Notes: a model not told the origin generated them from the letters alone. 64,000 nucleotides of DNA from Corbicula japonica (GCA_038501625.1 JAZAYU010000015.1:1550001-1614000), one strand, 5' to 3'; shown: positions 47,421-59,415, numbered from the stretch's first letter. Program-made: numbers and translations.

Positions 47421-48318
47421 ATTCAAAATATATTTAGAAACTAAATGTCAAAAAAAGTCCGAAAACAACTTGTATTATGAAAATATATAATATTTATATT
47501 GTAAAATGTATAGGACATTATAGTTCATACATAGATATAACAGAAAACAGCAATTCTAATTTATTACGAAATATATCTTTTCGGCGCTTTTTATGATAGG
47601 TAGTAGAATGTATTTAAAGTTAGGGTAACTGTTGCAAAGGAAACTGTATTGTTCCGCTTCGGTAGCGTCCCTTGAATAGAAAAATCATTCAGCTATTCGC
47701 GTTGATAAAACCATCAGGGACCGGTTTTCCGAATTTATAACTGCGGTTTAAACTAGCCAGGATTGTTTTTGTAATTTTCCAAATAAAATTAAAACAGTTC
47801 TGCGAAAAAAATGTTTAGATCGTATGAAAGTTGATTATTCTTTTCAGTTGCATAAAAAGCGAAATTATTTGACCTTATTTGTACTTATTTTATTTCATAC
47901 CTGTCGATAACGTTGGCTTTTCTTGAGAAGTTCAAGGCTTAGTGTAATCGGGTTCCCTTGGGTAATACATATACCGTATGAAACGTGTGTTTACTATGAC
48001 CTGAATTCAAGATGGCGGATGGCCGCTACATGTTCTACATTGTGTATATAAATAGACAAGAAAAATTTTGATGCAAGGCATCAAGTCGGCGGGAGAAGGA
48101 TTTCCATGTAATTACAACACTCGTAATCACACTGCTCTGACGAAATCTGAACTGGTGTGTATTATTCGAAACTTTAAACCTGCGCGAAATACAATGATAC
48201 CTCAATGGCCTGCTACGAATGCCCTAAATGCCAGCAGTATTCTAAAACACTTTACGATTGCAATTCTCAATTTACTTGATATTACCTTCTTCAAAACCAG
48301 TCTCTCTCACTATTCTAG

Positions 48319-51300
48319 GATCTATCATGTTCCTTCTCACCTTTTTATTCTCTCTTTCATTCCACCCTGTCCCGTCTTCCTCCAGCCAAACCTCAACCTA
48401 GTTCTGTATTAAAAGTGTGTATAACAAGCGGTCTCATTCTTCCAAGTAAGACTTACTGGTATCACATGACATGTAAGAATACTAAAAATACCGCTGTATG
48501 TACCTGCTTGGCCTCTTTTCACATCTGCTGTAAAACCACGTATGTCAGCCACATCAGTCCTTACCATATCTTTATACTTATCTTTTGCCTCAACAATCAC
48601 CTCTCTTACGTTGCCGGTTACTCAACGTGTCTGAACTTATACAAAAACGGCACTGTCTCAAAACAAATTTCTTGGCCTAAGAAAAGGATCAAAGCTCTTT
48701 CCACAACTCTAGTCGACAATTATAACTTTGCATTAATAACAATTAAGTTTACAGGCGTACCTCTGTGTGCTGTCTCAGCATTGATCACACTGAGAATCGC
48801 GCTTTCCTCTGACGTCCACCCGAACCCAGGTCCGACTTCATCTCATTCTTCATTATCCACTCTCGACTTTTTACAGAAGGGGCTTAGTATTATGCACCTA
48901 AATGTTCAAAGTCTGAAATCAAAATTACTCATCCTCCAAACTGAATTACAACAACACGACATAATAATTCTTACTGAAACCTGGTTGTCAGATAAGATCC
49001 CGAATGACGACATTCTTATTCCTAATTTTAAAATTCCATATCGCTTAGATCGGCGTGAAAGACCAGGTGGCGGTGTAGCAATATATGTACGGGATACTAT
49101 CTATAGTCAAGCACGCCCTGATCTTCTAATAAACGGTCTAGAAACTTTATTGATAGAGGTTAAGATTGAAAAACATCCGTTATTAATAGGAGGTTTCTAC
49201 CGACCTCCCGACGCTAATCTCAACTATTTCAATTTGATAGAAGAAAGTTTTGATCGGGCTTTCAACACTCGTAGTCGTAATATAGTAATAACTGGAGATT
49301 TCAACATGAACTTACTCTCGGCCGGTATGAGTCACAACAAAATTCAGTCACTTTATACTTCATACGGTTTCCATCAGCTTATTAGCCAACCAACACACTT
49401 CACAGAATCCAAGAACTCTCTTATTGACCTCTTTATTGTTAACAATCTCAGCTCGGTCATGACTAGCTTTGTCAACGATTCATTCATTCCCGACGTTGTC
49501 CGATATCATTGTCCGATTGTTCTAGTCCTAAAGTTTAAAAAGTATATGTCACATTCTTTCAATCGCACTGTATGGAATTATAAATCTGGCGACTACAATA
49601 AATGCAGACAACTTCTCTCAGCTTCTGACTGGAACAGTATCATCAACTCTCTCGACCTGGAAGGCTCAACCAATAATATAACTAAAACAATTCTCTCCTG
49701 TGCAGCGCAATCAATACCTAACAAAATGTGTACCATTCGTCCGTCTGACGTCCCGTGGATAAGTAATAATATTCGTAAACTTATTAGACAGCGCCATCGA
49801 ATTCACAAAAAGGCAAAAGCTCGTAATACAGATTTTCACTGGGCCCTTTATCGCAAAAAACGTAACGAAGTAGTCAGCGAAATACGAAAGGCAAAACTTT
49901 TGCATGATAATAAAATTACAGAACAGCTCAATTCTGACAGTCTTGATATTAAAACATGGTTTAAACTTTCAAAACATCTATTAAATAGTAAAACGACGGC
50001 TAATGTTTTTCCGCCGCTAGTTTTTAATAATATCGAAGCATCAACCGATATTGAAAAAGTCGAAGTGCTTAATAATTTCTTCTGTGCCCAGTCGTCACTT
50101 GATGATAGCACTACTCCTCTGCCCACTTTACGCGCACCGTCACATCCATCCTTTTCTAGTATACAAATTCTTGAACAAGGCGTAAAAGATATCCTCCCAT
50201 CTCTAAACGTTTCAAAAGCTTCTGGTCCAGATTTGGTGAACCCGCGTCTTCTAAAGGAAGGTTCAATCATTTTAGCCCAACCTCTTTCTCACTTCTTCAA
50301 TACATTAGTGCAAAAAACGTACTTCCCTTCTTGCTGGAAGATTGCGAACGTATCTCCAATATTTAAGAAATCTGACCCATCTGACCCCAGTAACTATCGA
50401 CCTATTTCACTCTTAAGCTGTCTTAGTAAGGTAATGGAGAGATGCATAATGAAATATCTATTTAATTATCTCATTGACCATAGTATCTTAACGCCATTCC
50501 AATCTGGTTTCATTCCAACTGACTCAACTGTTAATCAACTAGTTTATATATACAACGACATTTGTAAGGCTCTTGACGAAGGTAAAGAAGTAAGAATGGT
50601 CTTCTGTGACGTATCAAAAACATTTGACCGTGTCTGGCATAGAGGATTAATCATCAAACTTAAATCTATTGGTATTGATGGTAATTTACTTTCTTGGTTT
50701 AGCTCATACTTATCTGACAGGAAGCAGAGAGTCTGTTATAATAATGCAACCTCTACACTTATGAACGTCTCTGCCGGTGTTCCTCAAGGCTCCATCTTAG
50801 GGCCTGTTCTGTTCTTAATCTACATAAATGACATTGTTAATGAAATAAATTCAAAAATCCGCTTGTTTGCTGACGACACTAGCCTTTACGTAATTGTCGA
50901 TAATCTCTTAATTGCCTCTGAAACATTGAACTCTGATTTGTCTAAAATCGAAAATTGGGCAAACACTTGGTTGGTATCATTCAACGCTAGTTAAACTGAA
51001 TCTCTAATTATAAGCAGGAAAATTCATAAGCCAAACCACTCTACTCTCTTCTTGAACAATACACCTATTAAAGAAGTGTCTGAACACAAGCACCTTGGTA
51101 TATATTTATCTAATGATGGTAAATGGTCAACCACCATCAAATTTATCGTTGAAAAGGCTTGGAAAAGAATTTTCATCTTACGACAATATAAGTTTCTATT
51201 AAACAGAAAAGTATTAGAACGTATGTATTTTAGCTTTATTAGGCCCCTGTTAGAATATGGAGACATTGTCTGGTCTAACTGTACTATTGAACAATCGAAT

Positions 51301-52006
51301 TCACTCGAATCTATTCAATTAGAAGCTGGTAGAATTGTCACAGGCGCAACCAAACTCTGTGAAATCACAAAATTATATCAAGAGCTTCAATGGCAAAAAC
51401 TAAGTGAACGCAGAAAACAACACAAATTAGTCTTATTCTACAAAATGAATAACAGTCTTGTACCAAACTACATTCAGTCTATGCTACCGACCATCAACCA
51501 ATCCAGAACCACTTACTCATTAAGAAATAATTCCGACCTTACTCAAGTTCATTTTAAAACGACACTCTATCGAGAATCATTTCTACCTAGCACTGTCCAT
51601 GAATGGAATAATCTTCCAAGTGCCACCAAAAATAGCTTAACTCTTACAAGTTTTAAATCAAATTTGATAGGCAACATCTGCAAACCCCCACCTTTTTACA
51701 GCATAGGACCTAGAGTTCCCCAAATTCACCACACCAGATTGCGTCTTAACTGTAGCTCACTTATTTAGATGTAACGAAGTTGAATCCCCTCTATGCACCT
51801 GTGGTGATAGAGAAACTACAGACCACTATTTCCTTAAATGTCCGAACTTTTCAGATCAACGACGATTATATCTTAATGACCTCCCATGTCCTCCTCTTAT
51901 AAACAATCTACTGTTTGGGTCTGAACATCTCTCAAACGAAGCCAACATTATGTTATTCACTAATGTACAGATGTATATTCAATCTACACGCAGGTTCCTA
52001 AGCTAG
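48319..52006 (+). pseudogene. non-LTR polyprotein: 2A-like, APE endonuclease, RT, C-terminal zinc knuckle
   Basis: The frame is open from 48319 (after TAG) and the first ATG is at 48466. The 2A-like SSDVHPNPGP lies at 48805-48834. The endonuclease runs from MHLNVQSLKSK (about 48892) through ILTETWLSD, GGGVAIYVRD, GGFYRPP and VITGDFNMNL to RYHCPIVL (about 49501-49524), where the usual SDH is RYH, so the Asp partner of the catalytic His is lost. RT motifs: NYRPISLLS, VFCDVSKTFDRVWH, GVPQGSILGPVLFLIYINDI, and FADD at 50866-50877. TAA at 50992-50994 replaces one codon before TESLIISRK. The thumb follows at 51052-51768. A frameshift near 51755-51762 leads into SPLCTCGDRETTDHYFLKC and a stop at 52004-52006. 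It groups with CR1/Jockey-type elements; the clade is uncertain. Confidence 0.85.
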
Positions 52007-52023
52007 GTCTAGAGGTTGGCATA

Positions 52024-52025
<2 letters not shown>

Positions 52026-52086
<61 letters not shown>
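52026..52086 (+). repeat. (CT)n tract in the retrotransposon 3' UTR
   Basis: About 28 CT units starting 20 bp after the ORF stop codon. Confidence 0.9.
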
Positions 52087-52088
<2 letters not shown>

Positions 52089-52297
52089 TCTTCTCTCCAT
52101 TATTGTACTTCTTAAGCGATATTTTTACCGGACAAATATATGCACAAATAATGTATTGTATTTAACTACCCATGGAGAAGAGTTTATATAAGCGTTTTCG
52201 CTTGTTCTTTAATCCATAACATGACGTTATTTTCATTGTATTATATTATTATATGTGCATTTACCTGAATAAATACTGTTTAAACCAAATCTGAACG

Positions 52298-52341
52298 ATT
52301 GAGACTATTACGTTCTAATTGAGACTATTATGTTCTACAAC
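52298..52341 (+). repeat. Tandem 20-bp duplication
   Basis: ATTGAGACTATTACGTTCTA occurs twice in a row with one change (TATG in the second copy), just after the retrotransposon 3' end. Confidence 0.75.
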
Positions 52342-52344
52342 TAC

Positions 52345-53885
52345 AAAAAACCGAACATATATATGTACGCAGTGAAACAGTCAACATCCCTGAACGATAG
52401 TACGGGCTTCTGTTGTTTTAATAAAAAAATCGTCACATGAAAAATAATCAAAGCACTGAAAGTGCTGCAAGCCAGCGGAGCGTAAACATAATCAAAATAA
52501 AACAAAAACATAATGTTCAATGTAAGAGGAATTTCAGTTTTATTCAGTTATAAAGATTTATTAAAACTAAACAGAATAAAGAAACTCCTATGGAAGACAT
52601 GTTATATGCTTGCAAAAATGTGGGTTGCCTATGTTGAATAACATATAGATATGTAATATTTGTTAACTTGCATGAAAATTTTCATTGTAATTAAAAAAAA
52701 CAAAAATAAACAAGAAGCTGTGTTTGGACAACACATATGCGGTAGCGAAGTTTGTCATGATACAAATTTAAAGTGATAGCACAATGTTAAAACAGCAAAA
52801 AATCACAAGTTAGTTCTAAATAATGGAAAAAAACAACTTTATGGTGCCAGAACCTGTGCATAAAAAGAATTTTACATAAAAATCAATTAATGTAACATAT
52901 AATCTTAGATTATAAAGTACAGATTATTCATGACAAAATTGGGAAAGTTTTATAAAGTATAGATTATTCATGACAAAATTGGGAAAGTAACAGAATTTAA
53001 TGTAATAAATGCCTAGGCATTTAGTACAAACACTGATGATGTACAAAATGGGGAGATAACCCCAGAAATAAGGTAGCTGGAGTTATGTAACTTGTCAGAG
53101 TCATGACCTGTGCACTGTTAAGTAAGTGTGTTAAATTCATTTTACTGTTCTTTGCAGAAAATGAGAAATATCCAACTTGTAGAAACAGGTTAACCATTTA
53201 TCTCTTAGTATAAAATGGGGAGATAAAATGAAAGAGGAACAACAATTTTTTGTGTTAGTCATATAGTATGGAAATTGTTGGATTAGCAAAATTATATTTA
53301 TTCTTATATTATTATATCTTATTTCTTTACCTTGTATTTCTCTTGATTATTTCCACTTTCAAAGTAAATACACAGGGACCCCGCAGCGTGAAAGGCTGTT
53401 TGATCTTAGTTTCATGTATAACAATGTGTCCGAGGGAGCCAGCATTATGTTAATGTAACCATATTTTAAGTGTCCAACCTTACAAATCAGATAAAGGGGC
53501 TCTTTATATTCATTTCATTAGCTAAAGCCTTTAACAGACACCCTTTCCCCACTGTTATCTGTCAACTCTATTTAGCCCCTTTTAATGCATGCACCGCATC
53601 TATCTGATCTATATCTACACTCTTTGAATCTTGATCAGGAAGTACATGTACCTGAAAGATCAAAACATTAACAGACTCTGATTAGCCAAACTGATATGCA
53701 AGTTTATATGGTCTAACCTTGCCACACATGGAACACAAGCTGTATGGAAAGAGTATTCATAAAACATGGAATACTTGAGTTTTGCACAGAAAATCCATTT
53801 CTAACTTCAACCCTTAACGGCATATATACACCTTTATGGCATGGGCAAACAGTGTAGATCTTGATCTAGTGTTGTATCCAGGATT
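52345..53885. other. Unassigned AT-rich DNA
   Basis: No gene. It contains a tandem duplication of about 39 bp at 52911-52988 (ATTCATGACAAAATTGGGAA in both units). Confidence 0.5.
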
Positions 53886-53942
53886 TAAAAAGGGCAGGGT
53901 GCTGTGAAAAAAGGGCAGGGTGCTGTCAAAAAGGGGCAGGGG
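53885..53942 (+). repeat. Short tandem AAAGGGCAGGGTGCTGT
   Basis: Two full units and a third partial unit of an about 20-bp G-rich sequence, directly outside the left end of the element at 53949. Confidence 0.75.
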
Positions 53943-53948
53943 CAAATA

Positions 53949-54704
53949 CTGTATAGCGCTTAATATTGGCGGTGTCAAATTTTGGCGTATTTTAAAGTGT
54001 TTTATATTGGCGGGGTCATATATTGACGCTAACAAGCCAGACCGCCAAAATAAAACCCTTGATAAAAATGGCGGAAATTGGACAATGAAAGAGCAAGGTA
54101 AACGTCGCAGTTATTCTATTGTTAAATTTTAAGTGTGAAAACATTATCGCAGCTACATAATACAGTAATTGATTGCTTTGTTAGATATTCCAATGATATT
54201 CCGTTTGTTGACGCATTATAAGTTTGCCTACTCGTTCGATTTAATATTATTTAATTATTTTAGAGCGGGTTTCTATGAGCTGTTAAAAACTCGATTTATT
54301 TTACTACATGTACAAAACCTGTAACTCTACATTGCCTTTTTTCAAGTTCAAAACAAGTGCCGCTGAAAGGAATGGACGACACGTGCCAAATAAGACTCCT
54401 TCCGGCTATGTCTAAAGAGAATAAATAACACATACATGTACTCTTGTTTCGTGTTGTTTAAGTTTTTATTCAGGTTTCAAAGAATATTCATAATTTAGAA
54501 ACACTCAACAATCTTTCTTCATTAAGGGAGGAAACTGAGATAAAATATCTTATAGTGTATCATAGTTATCTACCTTCCTGTTATTAAATTGGCGGTGTTT
54601 AAAATTGACGCAGATTTTTATTGGCGGTGTTTTGTATTAGCGTAACTGACCCTGACCGCCAATATCGCCAAAATTAACGCCCGCCAATATCAGTACTTAT
54701 ACAG
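53949..54704. mobile_element. 756-bp nonautonomous TIR element with TTGGCGG sites
   Basis: The left end CTGTATAGCGCTTAATATTG and inverted right end CTGTATAAGTACTGATATTG continue with GCGG and TTTTGGCG. TA flanks both sides (53947-53948 and 54705-54706). The terminal 110-130 bp of both sides carry at least nine copies of TTGGCGG, TTGGCG or the complement CCGCCAA in both orientations. There is no transposase. The TA target suggests Tc1/mariner-type mobilisation; the repeated subterminal motif is unusual for that group. Confidence 0.8.
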
Positions 54705-54709
54705 TACGT

Positions 54710-55813
54710 TTTTTTCACTAGCAAAAAGGCACTTTTCAGCATATTTAAACTTAAGTTGTTGTTGTTGAGGGTTGTTTTTGTTTTTGGGTGGGGTAGGGGT
54801 TGGGAAAAAGGTGAATATGCTTTTTCAAACAAATCTAAATCAATGAATTATCATGTGACTAACTCTGACAACAGAACAGCCAGATTACAATCTCGTTTAA
54901 ATTGAAAGTGTATCCTTAGTTCTGTCTGTCACTTAGTGATACTTGATGATATTGTAGGTGAGATTTTGGCCAATTTACGTGATATTCAAAATTTATAAGT
55001 TACTTACAAAAATAATAAAACCTAAGAATAATTGTGGGGAAAAACCGTATCCGAAATTATTGCTGTCCGAAATTGTTAACACTTTCACCGGTTGTAGTTT
55101 CTAATGAAATTTAGAATGTACATGATAAATATGAAATTTTATCGAGAGAACTAGATGTTTGCTTGAGTTTTCCATGTAATTTGAGCAGTTTTAAGACATC
55201 AAGGTATCAAAATCGAACTTACTAGATAATAGAAAAATTGGCAAAAAGTCGTACAATTTCCATTTTGAAAGTGAGTATTTTTTCCTATTTTTTTTGTGAA
55301 AAGTCCTGTTTTCGATGGCTTCAACCATTGAAATAAAGTTATTTTTGTGTAAACAAGTTTCCTTTCCGAATATGAATGCTTGTTTGAAAGAGTACTTTGT
55401 TAAGATCTAAGATCACCCTGCATCTCTTTGCTTTTTGGTCAGGATCTGCACTATTCACTTTTAGATTCATAAAGTTATTTCTGAACAAGAAGTGACCAAT
55501 GTAGATCTGATCAGATGGCACAAATGTTCAGTCTGATCTGGATCTACACTAGAAGCACATGCGATAAAAGGCACATTTATATAGCAGAAAGGTGCTCTTG
55601 ATCAATCATTTTAGTTATGCCCCTTAGAATGACATGAACAATCTTTCTTAATAAATATAATCATCTTCAACTTAAATTTCAGAAATTACTCTACATCATC
55701 TATTTCAGTTACTATAACTAAGTCAATGCATATAATATAATTATTCCTAGTTTGTCGTCAGAAATATTAATACATCTTTGTTCTTTCAATGCCATTTAAC
55801 TCATAATTGACAT
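54710..55813. other. Unassigned AT-rich DNA
   Basis: No gene or dispersed repeat recognised. A GT-rich stretch (GTTGTTGTTGAGGG) is near 54758. Confidence 0.5.
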
Positions 55814-55985
55814 AATTGTACTGTTTATTAATGTAAATATTGAGATGCGCTCAACCCGGGGCTAGGTGGCGTGGGCAGTAATTTGCATTTTCATTACTGT
55901 CCATGAACAGGCTCAATCAAACCGAGCCTGCAATATTTTCATATTTGTTGTGTTCGATGGCTTTCAAAGTTCCCTTTTCATCTAT
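55814..55985 (+). repeat. Dispersed repeat family B, copy 3 (3' part)
   Basis: TGTACTGTTTATTAATGTAA, GCTCAACCCGGGGCTAGGTG, ATGAACAGGCTCAATCAAAC and GGCTTTCAAAGTTCCCTTTT match the last 170 bp of copies 1 and 2. Confidence 0.75.
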
Positions 55986-56730
55986 CATAAATTATTTTAT
56001 TAGAAGATATTATTCAGGGATTTCAATAGATGCAGATTCTTGCATTTTGATGCAAGCATATAAAATTTTAATTTTTTTCACTTTTGGACCGCTGGTTACA
56101 TTAAGTTTAAAATGTTCTTTTAAATATGTTTTTTCTTCACAAATTTATCACATCTAATAAGCTGGCGACTGTTCTTTGCTCGTGAAAAGAGTCTTTTCAG
56201 AGGTGCAGGGATTTCAATAGCTTTTGAAAACCTGGGGTCGTTTGTCCCTGTTGAGAGAATTTAAGGGGTCATAATCAAATAGTTGCAAGTCATAATTGTC
56301 AAAATTGTGTTCATTGAACTTAACTACTTATAAAAGTGCTTTCACTTCATTTAAATATATATTCAGTGGTCTAATAAGTATATATTTCATATTTAAAATG
56401 CAAAAGACAATATTTATCTTTATTCTTACAAAATTCAACCATGTTTCCTTCATCAAAAGAACCCAGGCTCAAAATCAGGAACAGTCAAATGTAGAAAAAA
56501 ACTAATTTGCTTGCATCAAAATGCAAGAATCTGCATCTTTTGAAATCTCTGAGACGGGAAAATTAAGTCTGACATGGTTAATTTTCAAGTTTAATCCAAA
56601 CTCAGACTGATAATCATAAATTTTTCCTGTAATTGCGATAATTACCTGGCGAAAACTGGATAATTTAAAAATTAAAAATACCAGTTTCTTTAATCTATGT
56701 TTGAAGCGGTCATATTGAAAAAAAACGAAT
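55986..56730. other. Unassigned AT-rich DNA
   Basis: No gene. GCAGATTCTTGCATTTTGAT near 56031 and its inverse ATCAAAATGCAAGAATCTGC near 56516 form a 20-bp inverted pair about 485 bp apart, so the interval may be another small palindromic repeat. Confidence 0.45.
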
Positions 56731-56918
56731 ATATACTTAAAGAAATTAGAAATGCAACTTCTTTAAACACAAAATATGTTTCTTGATTAAAGAAGTTGCA
56801 TTTTTAATTTCATTTACTATAAAATATGTATTTGAGGAAATTAGAAATGCAACTTTTTTAAACATGAAATGTATTTCTTGTTTTAAGAAGTTGCATTTCT
56901 AATTTCTTTAAGTATATT
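56731..56918. repeat. Two tandem long hairpins
   Basis: Hairpin 1 (about 56733-56820) and hairpin 2 (about 56826-56916) each consist of AAATTAGAAATGCAACTT, a loop of about 25 nt, and AAGTTGCATTTTTAATTT or AAGTTGCATTTCTAATTT. The outermost ends TATACTTAAAGAAATTAGAA also form a perfect inverted pair across the whole 188 bp. The loops are related too, so this is a tandem duplication of one hairpin unit. Confidence 0.8.
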
Positions 56919-57159
56919 TTAACAATTTTTGAGCAACAAAACTTAAAGCTTTTCCAAAAGATGCTGCATTATTTGATTTCATTGCTAAAAATAAAAACAT
57001 CTTAAAGCTTGGCCATATTGTCTCTGACTACGGGCTGTAAAGCCTGCATGTCCTGGGCTGTTCAGTTCATTAATCTGGGCAGAATCTCCTGACCATATTT
57101 ACTGTATATCTTTGAGACTTAGCAAGCTTGTTTAATCTATTCTAGTAAAAAACTATTTA

Positions 57160-57505
57160 CCTTGTTAAGACAAAAGGACATTACACCATCTTGACCTAAA
57201 GAACTTGGCATCATCACGGGCATAATGTCATGAGCAATATAATTTGGAAGTTTGGTAAGAAATTATAAGAAATTGCTAAGTTAAAGTCAACGTTAAGTAC
57301 AAAAAGGGGCATTACTTCATCAAATGTGACTTTGACCGAAGGAAATTGGCATCATCACGAGATTGTTGTCATAAGCAATATAGTTTTAAAGGTTTCATGA
57401 GAAATATTTAGAAAAGCAGAGTTGTAGCCAACGTTAAGTTTTTGTGACGGACCGATGGTCGGCCTGATGGACGGACGGACGGACGAACCGACGGACGAAC
57501 AAAGC
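57160..57505 (+). repeat. Two tandem ~140-bp units followed by (GGAC)n
   Basis: Unit 1 (about 57166-57300) and unit 2 (about 57301-57440) share GGCATCATCACG, GTCAT.AGCAATATA, AGAAAT and CAACGTTAAGT. The second is followed by TTTTTGTGACGGACC and a run of GGAC units to about 57500. I recall this repeat type, ending in GGAC units, as common in molluscan genomes. Confidence 0.65.
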
Positions 57506-58167
57506 GATCCATACGTATCGAATTTTCCTCCAATTGGCGATACAATGAAAATATCAAATTCTATTTAACGACAAAACTGCTGTCCAAAAAATCTTTGCAA
57601 GAATAATCTTTATTTATGTATCCGTTTATGTTACCATTAATTTTACAACACGTACATTAAGAAAAGTAATTACAGTAAACAAGAATAGCTAGATCTATAA
57701 ATTCTTTGAAATTCTATTAACATGAATTCACAAAAACTTAAGAGCACAAAACATTATTTTAAATGATAACATGAGTATAATTATCCTGACAACAATATTT
57801 TTGTCATTTTTAAAAACTTTTGTGCAACGTTTAATTAAACGTCAGTTTCCCGTTAGAGAGATTTACATTTATTTATTAGTTTTCTTTTAATTAATAAACT
57901 TGCAATGATGAGTTCAGACGGCCCTTAACGTTTTCTAAGGCCAAGACTATAATCTGTTGAATAAGAAAACCGTCTTGTACGATTTTCAACAAAAGGCATT
58001 AAATTTGAGCGTGTTTCTTGTACATTAATGGTATTGATTTCTGCACTTTTTCTTGAGATTTTTCTACTTTTAGCATACATTTCGTTGTATTAGATAAAGT
58101 CTTTTTAGAATTGTCTATAGAAATTAGAAGCCGAAACGAGCGCAGTCTTTATAGGCTCTATCCTGCT

Positions 58168-58525
58168 TAGAAGTCGACCTTCATTTGTAGCTATGCGCAT
58201 GCGCAGTGTAAAATCGATCGATCTATTTGGTTTTTTTGTAAAACAGAAAACAGAAAGGAGTTCTTTTGAATGAAATCGTTGAGGAATTTGAAATATTTTT
58301 TTTCATAGCTTCTGATTTGTTAACATGTAGGGCGACTTCTATAAAATATAGAACGCGAGAATCACTTAACATTTCAATGAATTAGAAGTCGCTCTACATT
58401 TGAAGCCAATAAGAAGCGATTCAAATTCAGATTCCTCCGATTTAATTTCAATATAACTCCTTAGAGATAGATCGAAGTTTTAACTGCGCATGCGCATGGC
58501 TAGAAATGGCTCAAAATGTAGGGCG
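58168..58525. repeat. Palindromic MITE-like element
   Basis: Outer arms: TAGCTATGCGCATGCGCAGT (left) and, inverted, TAGCCATGCGCATGCGCAGT (right, near 58485-58504), each followed inward by an ATCGATCGATC- or ATCGAAG-like stretch. Inner arms: TGTAGGGCGACTTCTA near 58326 and its inverse TAGAAGTCGCTCTACA near 58384. The whole unit can fold into nested stems. No coding capacity. Confidence 0.65.
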
Positions 58526-58791
58526 AAATTTAAGTCTTTGTATGTCTGGATCGAGTGAAGTATGGTTGGGAGAACGCGAAGGATGAATTTATCAATAGTC
58601 GCTTTATGCGTGGTTTTACTACAATATGAATGCATTTTAGACATCGCATAAAACCTAACATGGCAAATGGAAACATTCTTGAAGCCATAGGGTGGTGCAA
58701 AATGTCGAAGCTACATGTAAGAAAAAACCGGCAGAAAGAGGTCTTCAGAAAATCCCTGCTTTTCCTAGCGGAAATAGCTTTACTATACTTA

Positions 58792-58818
58792 TCATCCATC
58801 AAGAGTAAAGTACATCGT
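58792..58818 (-). pseudogene. Duplicated terminal exon of the cyclase-like gene
   Basis: Minus strand: the acceptor TTTGTTCTGTTTCAG is followed by codons for TMYFTLDG and TGA. It mirrors the presumed functional terminal exon at 60034-60060 (TMYFTVEG, stop). It belongs to the tandem partial duplication of the gene's 3' end (58540-59420 versus 59760-60720). Its partner exon is broken, so it is probably not used. Confidence 0.6.
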
Positions 58819-59163
58819 CTGAAACAGAACAAATAATTATTTATCATTAAAAGTAGTCTCAAATCACGCAACTCTGATATTAAAGTAAATGAAACTGTAA
58901 CTTTCAATGCCGACAAACGCGACAAAAATAGTGCTGGACAGATCTGACCGACCTTGTTCATTTGCAATAATTAAAGAACATCATTTTATAAAATGTGTTT
59001 GGAATATTTTTAAATGTGATTATAGTTACAACGCGTGCGGGAAAAATTAGATACTAAGGCGATATGTATAAGCTCGAAAAGTTCTATTTAATGACTTAAG
59101 TGTGGCTTGCGACGGATATAGACTTCGAAAAAAAGAGCTATGAACCATATATTAATTACTTAC

Positions 59164-59415
59164 TTTTACGCCTGTCATGTAAAGAACACGGGTTTTAGCA
59201 ACTTGCCATCTTGTCTTCCGGTTCTTCGATAACTACGCATTGAGGAACTGTTTGACTCAATACACCAACTATGTGCCACTGCCACAAGCTATGCCGATCT
59301 TTACACCCAGTCTTGTGTCCGAACCAAGGAGCCTTTCCTGTCCAAATTTCTTCGAAACCGACAACAGTTTTAGCGCTTTCGTTACAACAAACAATAGTTT
59401 GTTTAACTATTTCAT
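59164..59415 (-). pseudogene. Duplicated, broken cyclase-domain exon fragment
   Basis: The minus strand reads TKALKLLSVSKKFGQERLLG, then VKIGIACGSGT and a stop, then frame-shifted remains of SQTVPQ, and TRVLYMTGVK before a donor GTAAGT at 59163. It matches residues of the intact exon at 60404-60720 with an internal loss of about 100 bp and at least two frame breaks. The 5' half of the exon was not duplicated. Confidence 0.75.

Larger units (their letters stand above)
48000..52290 (+). mobile_element. Near full-length non-LTR retrotransposon
   Basis: The main ORF encodes a 2A-like leader, APE endonuclease, reverse transcriptase and a C-terminal zinc-knuckle-like region. A 3' UTR follows with a (CT)n tract and ends near AATAAATACTGTTTAAACC (about 52271-52289). 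The 5' border is placed near 48000 because AAGATGGCGG at 48011, a YY1-like motif found at the start of some LINE promoters, precedes the coding region; this placement is inference. No target duplication was found. Only two disabling changes are seen, so the copy is fairly young. Confidence 0.8.
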
